From: JABCYV01 sp963696025
Lineage (GTDB): Bacteria; Acidobacteriota; Terriglobia; Terriglobales; Acidobacteriaceae
Assembly: GCA_963696025.1 (NCBI GenBank)
Contig: CAVOII010000005.1
Location: 248,001 to 312,000 of the forward strand
DNA length: 64,000 bases
Direction of reading: 5' to 3'
Below, one piece after another: positions 43,381 to 50,800 of the stretch. Position numbers and translations under genes: made by a program. How positions within the stretch are numbered: the first letter of the stretch is position 1; every line of letters starts with the position of its first letter. Below the pieces are notes generated by a model, which made no database searches, was not told where the DNA came from, and saw only the letters and a program-made list of their open reading frames with translations.

Positions 43381-43556
43381 CGCCTGAGGATTTGAACAAT
43401 GCTCTACAGAGTGCGGCACTGACATACTTGCGGGAAGTTAAACAGCAGGACGTCCCTTTGCGGGTCAATCAGGAACTTGCTGTCGATATCATCCGCACAA
43501 AACTCTTCTTTGTCGTAAGGTCACCTTTCAATAACAGCTTAGCTATTCTCTTCTGA
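43377..43556 (+). CDS. small protein, function unknown
   Basis: 59 residues ('MTPEDLNNALQSAALTYLREVKQQDVPLRV...'). The start overlaps the preceding stop in an ATGA, suggesting coupled translation. The sequence is mainly helical with a hydrophobic end. Its 3' end overlaps the end of the convergent PIN-like gene by 18 bases. Confidence 0.45.
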   Translation: MTPEDLNNALQSAALTYLREVKQQDVPLRVNQELAVDIIRTKLFFVVRSPFNNSLAILF

Positions 43557-44789
43557 TGGTAGCCGCGTCCATTTGCCCTTCTTGCGAAACACCTGTCGCG
43601 ATCCGTGGATGTATTGCACATCTTCAATGCTTAAAGGCCCAGGATGTTTCACTTGTTGTGATTGCTCCGAGAATCGCTTGGTCAATTCAAGAAGCGCCTT
43701 CTGCAGCTCGGGGGAGAGCTCCGGCTTGTCGGCTTGCTCTTTCCGCCAATTAGGCGAATGCTGATCCCAAAGGCGGGTAACCAGGAACGATTCTTCCGGT
43801 GGGGGATACGACGCGAATGTGTGTAATGACTTCGCCTTTGTCTCTCGCGGCAACGCATCGAAATGGTCATCCAATTTGTTCAGGTCTGCTTTCAGTAGCG
43901 GTCCTTTTACGAAGCTTTGGTCTTCGCGAAGAAACAATGGAACGACGCGGTCGTGGAGATTGTCGCTTGAGACAAAGATCCTGCAAAATGGAAGGTAGTA
44001 AAGATAAGCGATGTCCACCTTGTTGTCAGCCTTCTTTGCCGGGCGGACGCGAGAGATGAGATCGGCTCCAATCGCCAGGTAGTAAAACAGGTCGACTGAA
44101 TACATGTGCCTGAAATACGGGGCGAATTCCCTCAGCGGTTTCCTTCCCTGAGTGGACCATCTGGCTAAAACTCCTGATTGGACATCAGGAGGAACGTGAA
44201 GAATCGTCATTCCGAACCGGAAAGACACTTCTTCGTCAAGGAGATCAATGAGGGTTTCGGCGATGTTCTTGGCGTCCTGCAGGTTTTTTGGTTTGCGGAA
44301 GCTGCCATAAAGGTTCTTGAATGACTCGTATGATTGGGAGTAATCGATGCCCGAAACCCCCTTCCGCCATTCTTTTGCGATCTGTCGCTCTAGGTCCAAA
44401 AACTCACCCCTCTGCCAACGAACGAACGCCTCCTCTTCCTTACTCGACTTGTATATAACGCCTTGTCGGTCATTAAGCTGCACCACCGTGCCGTCCGCTC
44501 GCCTCATCCTGGCGTCCAGTGCTATGTTCTGCTCACCCCGCAATTCTGAGAGGAGCATCCACGTATGGTGGGGGTTCACGTGAGAGTTCATATCCGGCGT
44601 TTTATAGGCGATGCTGCCCACGACTTGCTCCGGAGTTCTACCCCGGCGCACCTCCTTCTCCAAATCTGCCAGAGTTTCAACAAAGAAGAGGGGCGTGATG
44701 CACGTTGCAAAGAAGTTATCCAGCCAAACGGCCTCATCCGGATTCAGAGATTCAAGGAAGGACTTGTCGAAAATGAGCATCGGTTCCAT
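43539..44789 (-). CDS. PIN-like domain protein, possible nuclease
   Basis: 416 residues. The N-terminus 'MLIFDKSFLESLNPDEAVWLDNFFATCITPLFFVETLADLEKE' has the PIN-style first Asp on strand 1 and Glu on the following helix. Far downstream, 'DIAYLYYLPFCRIFVSSDNLHDRVVPLFLREDQ' resembles the late PIN strand with Ser-Ser-Asp. A helical insert of about 170 residues lies between them. PIN proteins are Mg-dependent RNases and common toxins or defence effectors. The assignment rests on these motifs only. ATG at 44789 or 44780 is likely (a TTG lies at 44801). It is divergent from the HNH-like gene by about 150 bases. Confidence 0.5.
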   Translation of the reverse strand: MEPMLIFDKSFLESLNPDEAVWLDNFFATCITPLFFVETLADLEKEVRRGRTPEQVVGSIAYKTPDMNSHVNPHHTWMLLSELRGEQNIALDARMRRADGTVVQLNDRQGVIYKSSKEEEAFVRWQRGEFLDLERQIAKEWRKGVSGIDYSQSYESFKNLYGSFRKPKNLQDAKNIAETLIDLLDEEVSFRFGMTILHVPPDVQSGVLARWSTQGRKPLREFAPYFRHMYSVDLFYYLAIGADLISRVRPAKKADNKVDIAYLYYLPFCRIFVSSDNLHDRVVPLFLREDQSFVKGPLLKADLNKLDDHFDALPRETKAKSLHTFASYPPPEESFLVTRLWDQHSPNWRKEQADKPELSPELQKALLELTKRFSEQSQQVKHPGPLSIEDVQYIHGSRQVFRKKGKWTRLPSEENS

Positions 44790-44947
44790 AGCATGGGCCA
44801 ATGTTATACCGAAGACTTGGTGGACCCTGACTCCTTCTCTCCGCAGAAATGTTTCTCACATCCCCGTCCGGAGTTGCTGCTTTGGGCTAGGCTTATTTAA
44901 GTCGTAGAATCTGGGGCAGGGGCGTCAAGCTTCGTAATGGAGAATAG

Positions 44948-45691
44948 ATTTGTCCGCTCTGCCAGCTTTCAAAGGACGTGGAAGATTTCCGCAAGAGCCA
45001 TTTTATTCCGGCGAGTTTATATCACTCGGGCAAGAAGGGACTCCAGTACGGTACGCGCTCCGGGAGCGGCCGTCTGGATCGTCACATCAAGGAAATGTTG
45101 CTATGCCACGTCTGTGAGCGTCTTTTAGACGAAGGACGCGAATCCTACGTCCTGTCCCACATCGCCTCCAAAGTGACGGACGAGTTTCCACTGCACATGA
45201 AGCTCCGCCTCGCCCTCCCACGCGAGAGCCATCCGGGCCTCTCTCGGTTTTCCGGAGATGATCTGGGCATCGAGATGGAGAAGTTCGCTTATTTTGCTCT
45301 AAGCATCGTGTGGCGGGCGGCGGTACATGATTGGAAGATGCCGGACGGGACGATCCTTCCCCGGCAGGCCATCGGCGACTTCGAACCGCCGATACAGAAA
45401 TATTTGTTGGGCGGCGATTTCCCGCCCGACACGTCGGTTATCGTCATCGTGTGCACGGATGGCCAGGCGCGACGCATATGGACTACGCCAACAATCCTCA
45501 TTGAAGCGAACTGCCTGAATTTTAGATTTCTGGCGCGGGGAGTTTTCTTCCGGGTGATGATGGGTTATCAGATGCCGAACATGTTCCGCGACATGTCCTG
45601 CCGTTCCCCGCGAAAATGTCTCTTCTATGGAAGCGCAGAGCATCGGATGCATGAGATCTTAGCGATCTTTGAACCTTCAAAAGTAGATTGA
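44948..45691 (+). CDS. HNH/zinc-finger-like protein with unclear start
   Basis: About 247 residues. 'CPLCQLSKDVEDFRKSHFIPASLYHS' and 'MLLCHVCERLLDEGRESYV' pair two Cys-x2-Cys knuckles around an S-H-x-I-P motif, as in HNH-type endonuclease-like proteins. The frame opens right after TAG at 44945, so the first Cys pair is reached only from an ATT (44948; GGAG seven bases upstream) or, with one extra T in the TTT at 44949-44951, from ATG 44937 ('MENRF' joined to 'CPLC'). A GTG at 44978 would lose the first Cys pair. A possible one-base deletion is therefore suspected. Confidence 0.55.
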   Translation: MCPLCQLSKDVEDFRKSHFIPASLYHSGKKGLQYGTRSGSGRLDRHIKEMLLCHVCERLLDEGRESYVLSHIASKVTDEFPLHMKLRLALPRESHPGLSRFSGDDLGIEMEKFAYFALSIVWRAAVHDWKMPDGTILPRQAIGDFEPPIQKYLLGGDFPPDTSVIVIVCTDGQARRIWTTPTILIEANCLNFRFLARGVFFRVMMGYQMPNMFRDMSCRSPRKCLFYGSAEHRMHEILAIFEPSKVD

Positions 45692-45737
45692 TGGAATCGT
45701 TAATGATCGGCGGGCACGGGTTTTGGAGCCGGTCGCA

Positions 45738-45974
45738 CTAAAGACTGGCCCCCTCCGTGGCTGCAAAGATCGGTCCCACTATCTCGCCTGAGGGTTTCAA
45801 TTCATTAAGCGAACTTGCCTCAAGTCGGTGGTGCTCCTGATCGTCACGATGCGTATCCGCCAAGTGTAAGCTAGCCAACTTTTGCTTATCCGGTTGATTC
45901 AGCAAAGCCCGATATGTTGGGCCAAGCTTGCATCGGCTGGCGGGAGCTCTTGTGGCCAGCTGAAACAACCGCAT
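45738..45974 (-). CDS. possible small protein, function unknown
   Basis: 78 residues ('MRLFQLATRAPASRCKLGPTYRALLN...', then a His/Asp-rich middle). It starts 13 bases after the stop of the zinc-ribbon gene on the same strand. There is no clear ribosome-binding site and no known family, so it may be spurious. Confidence 0.35.
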   Translation of the reverse strand: MRLFQLATRAPASRCKLGPTYRALLNQPDKQKLASLHLADTHRDDQEHHRLEASSLNELKPSGEIVGPIFAATEGASL

Positions 45975-45987
45975 AAGCAAAAGCTAA

Positions 45988-46185
45988 CTAGGCTTCATTT
46001 TTGCGCAAGCCCACTCCGGGGAAGTTGTAGTCGCCCCTTTTGATTGCTGCATTGTCGGTTTCGACCGCATCCTTGTAGTCCGGGCGCATTTTCTCCGCAG
46101 CCTTGCAGTCCATGCAAATCTCTTCAGTGTTAAACATGCTCATAATGTGAACACTGGTCTCCTTGCGGCAACGATTACAGTTCAT
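45988..46185 (-). CDS. small zinc-ribbon protein
   Basis: 65 residues. 'MNCNRCRKETSVHIMSMFNTEEICMDCKAAEK' has two Cys-x2-Cys knuckles, and 'DYNFPGVGLRK' is the conserved ending. This protein type is widespread on phages and mobile elements; its function is unknown. AGGAG precedes the ATG at 46185. Confidence 0.75.
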   Translation of the reverse strand: MNCNRCRKETSVHIMSMFNTEEICMDCKAAEKMRPDYKDAVETDNAAIKRGDYNFPGVGLRKNEA

Positions 46186-46621
46186 CGACTTCTCCTGAAC
46201 GAGCAGTATAAGCGCCGAGGGGCCCGTGCTTCTAGTAGGGTGGAAGATTTGAAACCGACGGCTTGTTTAGGCTCAGGTATTGGCCTTCAATACGCGCCTC
46301 ACGCTGGTTAGCGTGTACTTCTTCCCTCGCCCCAGGGATACGCACCCATGAATGCCGCAATCCCTGAACGCAGACCCGCGACCGAGGAAATCCGACCTGA
46401 GCGCCAAGAAATTCTTCCGCGATCATCGCAGCTGCAAAGAGGTGTGCGGTTCGGCTCGGGCGTCTCAAAGCCGTAAAAGCTCTGGTGACCAGCCTAGCGC
46501 CCTATACCGGACGGCGAGAATTGGGTATTACGAGTCGAGTGGCCTGCCTGCAATCTCAAAGCTTGGGCTGCCCGCCGTAAGCGCTGGTTTGGCAAGAAAC
46601 AGTAAAAGGTCATGCTCTGGG
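46186..46621. other. 436-base gap downstream of the defence operon
   Basis: Short open frames exist on both strands but none has protein-like composition plus a ribosome-binding site. It would hold the 3' end of the long minus-strand operon and the promoter of the zinc-ribbon gene. No strong terminator hairpin was seen. Confidence 0.4.
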
Positions 46622-47869
46622 CTAGAGGAAAAGGAATTCGGTGGCGGCCGTGATGTTAACGAGCGGCAGTTCCTCGTCGCGCGCTGACACGAGCGCATCG
46701 GTAAGTCGCACACGCTGGTTGCTGATGAAGTACCGCTGCGCAACAGTCTCAGAGGCGGGCACTCGAACCAGAACTCTGGAGCCTTGCTGCAGGACACTGG
46801 ATGCGGAGCATTCAGCCTCCCACAGCGTCTCTGCTCGTCGAGCACTGAGTACTATTTCAATGTCATCAAAGCACGCGTCTAGACTTGGGACAGCCACCGA
46901 CTTCTGGCGGTCCTTTGTCCAGTATTGCGTACAGAGTTGTCGCACTTGGCATCTACTACAGTTCTCGATGCTTAGGTTAGCCTTGGGGGAAGAGTTGCGG
47001 ATTTCCGCACGCACAGTTTCGCTACGTCTTTTCAACTCTTTTGACAAATCTGCTAATTCTGCTTCTCTGGGGACAGGCACCCTTTGATCGGCACGTGGAT
47101 AAGACAGTACCAGCTTGGTTGCAGGTGTTCCGGCCGGATTTGATTCGAAGTCCTTTTGCCATAGAAGTGCGTAAACCCTTAATTGAAACTCGTGGTTCTC
47201 AGACTTCGTTCCAATCTTGAAGTCGGTGATCGTACAACCAGTTTGTCCGACTTCGATTGTGTCTGCAACCCCTCTAAACTTTAACGCCGCATCTCTTAAC
47301 TCTGCTTCGAAATGTAGGCCAGGCCACAAAGGACCACGTGCTTTGGCGAAGTATGCCGAGTTGCTCGTTAGTGCAGCCATGGCAGCTTGATTTGTAGTGA
47401 TTGCGTCCCACGTCATTCGGCTGACAAGAACCTGCACCTGCTCACGAATGACGGATGCGCGATTTCGAACGGCCGTAAACAACTTTTCCTTTTGGCAGCT
47501 TAGCCTCGGATTGTCCGAGAGCCCTCTCAACACCGCATCGGTAACTTGGGAAATGACAAAAGAATAGCCACCCAGTTCACGCAATACCTGTACTGCACCT
47601 ATATCGCCCAAACCCCGGTGGCCCTTCTTGGCGAGTCTAGAAGCAATCCGTTCGACTGAGGTGTGGACTATTTGACCGACGAGGGAAGCTACGTGAGGCT
47701 TCTCCGGATATCCTTGCCTCTTCCAAATCGTTGCATACCAAGAATATCGGAGTGCAACTGATCTCGGGCAGCGCTCCGCGTCGAGCAAATAATGAACATT
47801 CATCCACTCTGGGGGAGATGCCCACTCAGTAGGCCCAGCAGTCGCGAAGATCGGTGGGATGTCTGGCAT
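46622..47869 (-). CDS. RecB/AddB-like PD-(D/E)XK nuclease with probable Fe-S cluster
   Basis: 415 residues. Motifs in order: 'GQIVHTSVE' (residues 65-73; G-x2-H-x3-E), Glu near 188-190, 'FRGVADTIEV' (Asp203), 'TITDFKIG' (Asp216, Lys218) and 'QLRVYALLW' (229-237), the RecB-type nuclease set. Cys34 plus Cys304, Cys307 and Cys313 ('CSRCQVRQLC') reproduce the AddB/Cas4 4Fe-4S arrangement. It likely cuts or resects DNA. The ATG lies 8 bases after the helicase stop, so it is the last gene of the helicase operon and a likely effector of the system. Confidence 0.8.
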   Translation of the reverse strand: MPDIPPIFATAGPTEWASPPEWMNVHYLLDAERCPRSVALRYSWYATIWKRQGYPEKPHVASLVGQIVHTSVERIASRLAKKGHRGLGDIGAVQVLRELGGYSFVISQVTDAVLRGLSDNPRLSCQKEKLFTAVRNRASVIREQVQVLVSRMTWDAITTNQAAMAALTSNSAYFAKARGPLWPGLHFEAELRDAALKFRGVADTIEVGQTGCTITDFKIGTKSENHEFQLRVYALLWQKDFESNPAGTPATKLVLSYPRADQRVPVPREAELADLSKELKRRSETVRAEIRNSSPKANLSIENCSRCQVRQLCTQYWTKDRQKSVAVPSLDACFDDIEIVLSARRAETLWEAECSASSVLQQGSRVLVRVPASETVAQRYFISNQRVRLTDALVSARDEELPLVNITAATEFLFL

Positions 47870-47877
47870 ACAGGACT

Positions 47878-50800
47878 TTAGACAAATCGTGCAAGCAATT
47901 CACTGCTGGCGCGTGGAAGATTCCTGCGCACGATCAATTCTTCGACGACGTGAATGGGAAGAGGAGAAAAGTCTTGGATGTCTCTGACAAGAGCGTTAGA
48001 GGGTTCGGTCGGCGTAAGAGCACCGCTGATATCGACGATACGTCTACTGCCGTCCTTAGCTGTAATGAGTATGGGGGCGCGAATGATTCCGAGCCCTGGC
48101 AAAGTTATCTCGGCATCGCGCGCGATGATGACATTGTCTTCACATTGTCTCTGCAAATCGTTGTAAAGCAGATCCAGTGAGACTCTGAGGCGTAACGGAT
48201 CCCATTCCGGCCTACCTCCTGACAATAGATATCTCAAGAGAACCGAACCTACGGTGCGATCAAGCAAATCATGGTCGAACTTATTCTTGTAACCGCGGAG
48301 ACAGCGATAACACGAGCGGTCACATTCCTCGGGGCAACCATCCAGAATTTCAAGTGCCTCTTCAAACACGCCCATTCCGAGATCTCCGATCTGGCGAGCG
48401 AAACCCGCCCCTCCCGGCAGTGTGTCATATAGATAGATCTCAACCTGCTTGCCGGTTCTGCCAAGTTCGGTGAGAGCTGGTCGAAACTCGGCCTGCAACT
48501 CGCTCGCCTCTAACTCAAGAAGTTGGCAGGCAGCTTTCGAAATCGCCTCGCTGAGTGTCCTCAGCGCGATCTCGGTCGCAAGCAAGGTGGGAGAGAGCAG
48601 CAAGGGATCAGCGACCGTCATGGAAATCAGCAGAATATCGGTGATGAAGTCTGTCCCTAAGACGATCCCGCGCGCCGTCGCGCCACCATCACATTTCGGA
48701 GCGCGGTCGTCGGGATATGGCTTCTTGTGAGCAGAGCCTAGCTGGGAGTTAGGAGATGCTGCCGGTTCAATGAGGCCGCAATGCGTGCAGTAATCGTAGC
48801 CTTCCTCCCCTGGTCCGCGGTTTGTAACTAGGAGATGCTTCTTGAGGTGATGAACGCGAAGCCGGTCATTGATAACAATCCATTCGGCATCGCCAGGAGG
48901 GGTTGGGGCAATTAGCTTTGCTCGGGTTGCGTAGCTTCGGACCGGCGCATCTTCTGGGGATGTTCCCTCGTCCATGAACGTAGGATGCGCGAAACCTGGC
49001 GGCCGGATCCAGTATCTGGCGGCTCCAAATGTGCCGCTTTGCGCGCATGCCGGGCAGTCTTTGCGCTCACCTCGCTCGCCCTCTTGCCGCTCCAATTTTT
49101 CTGCGTGCCGACAGACAGCACATTCGTAATACAGCTTTCTCGCCCCCCAAGCCTGAAAGCGCTCATCCCTCATTGGAGAGTAAATCGCCCCCGAGGTATA
49201 TCGTTTGCCGGCTATCCAGACCTCTTTGCCAGGAGCGTATTGAGACAGTGCAACGGGAAGTCCCTGTGAGGGCGTGAACTTGTATTCTGGTCTGAATCCT
49301 GTTGACTTGTCGACATCAAAAACGTAAAACGTCGCGACATCGGTTGGAAACGCATATCGTGGCAGCACGCCCTTGTAGAGCAACCTATCTAACAAATTTG
49401 TAGCTGAGGGGTCTGGCTGCACACTTTCTTCGTCCGGTTCGGCGGGAAGTTCGGGCATCTCATCCGCTTCCGGCAACGACGACTCTGGACCCGCTGGCGG
49501 TTTAGCATCGAGTTCGATCGCGCTATCGATTTCTGACATAGTGTCCGTTACTAGGCCGTCGAGGAGGCGTTTCCGATCGCTTGTAGCAATCTCAGAAGGG
49601 ATCCAACTGCTGACCTCTTGGGAAAGGCTCGTTTTGTTTGCTTTCAGCCAAGACTCGAAATCGTTGCGATTCAGAATTGCATCATGTTGCATGAATTGCC
49701 AAACCTTCCCGAGCACCGCGAACAGGCTGGGCTGTGTCGCAGGAGTGATGTTGGGAAGGCGATCCTGGTGGTAACGCTGCAGCAAGTATGCTGTCACATG
49801 CCGACGTGTGATCTCGTAGTTGTCCAATTTCAACTTGGGATCATCAACTGCCCCACGGATCATCTGGTCCGGGTTGGTGAAGTAGTGTTCATCGTGGCTG
49901 TCTGCACTTCCAAATGCGGTGACGGTAGCGACACAATTGCCACGCCTTCCTGCACGTCCTGCCCGCTGTTGATAATTCGCACGCGCTGGAGGCATGTTTC
50001 TTAGCGACACTCCCGACAATGTGCCGATATCGATACCGACTTCCATGGTCGTGGTACAGGACAACACATCGATTGCGGGTCGTTCGTGACCCGTGTCGTC
50101 AGGACCCAGATCTACATCTTGGAAGAGGAGTTCGACTTCTTCCGCCTTGGAAAATACATCCCTATTCTGTGCTGCATTCAATTGCGCAGTGTGCTCTGCC
50201 GCAATTAGTGACATCGGCGGCACAGGTGGCTTTGCTAAGACTGCAAGTGCGCTGGATCTGTAGTACCACTTGCGCGCTGCAAATACAGGATCGGTGTTCG
50301 GCGTGATTGCAACAACCGTCGCCTCGCCACAATTCAAACACACAGTGCGATTCGGGAAAGGCCTCTGGGTTGTCCGACAGGTTTGACAATATGCCCAGTT
50401 CCCGCCAATGAGCAGAGTGAGTTCGCCCCCTTTGAGACGATACTTACCACCCGGAATCGTGTTGCAAAATATTTCTCGCAACTTGGGAAGCCATTGTTTC
50501 TCAAAGATGTTCTTTGTGCCTTTATCTGCTAGAACGTGTCGCATTCCCTTAAACACACCCGTGTGGGCCTTGATTTTGTTCTGCCACCAGGCTTGGGGCA
50601 TCCGATCCAGCCAAAATCCCACCCGTTGCCACTGACGAATCCATACTCTAACGAGGGCAAGTTTGCCGACTTCAGACTGGGCTATCCCCGGAATGTCTGG
50701 CAGTGCTGTCAGGGTTTGCTCGTGCTTCTGTCTTTCAGTTATCGATGCAAGCGCAAGCGATTCCATGCCGTAGTAGCGGTCCCACAACGTATCGAGAATA

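Noticed and set aside
46352..46687. 111-codon plus-strand frame downstream of the nuclease gene
   Set aside because: Overlaps the nuclease gene's 3' end, is Ser/Arg-rich and lacks a ribosome-binding site.
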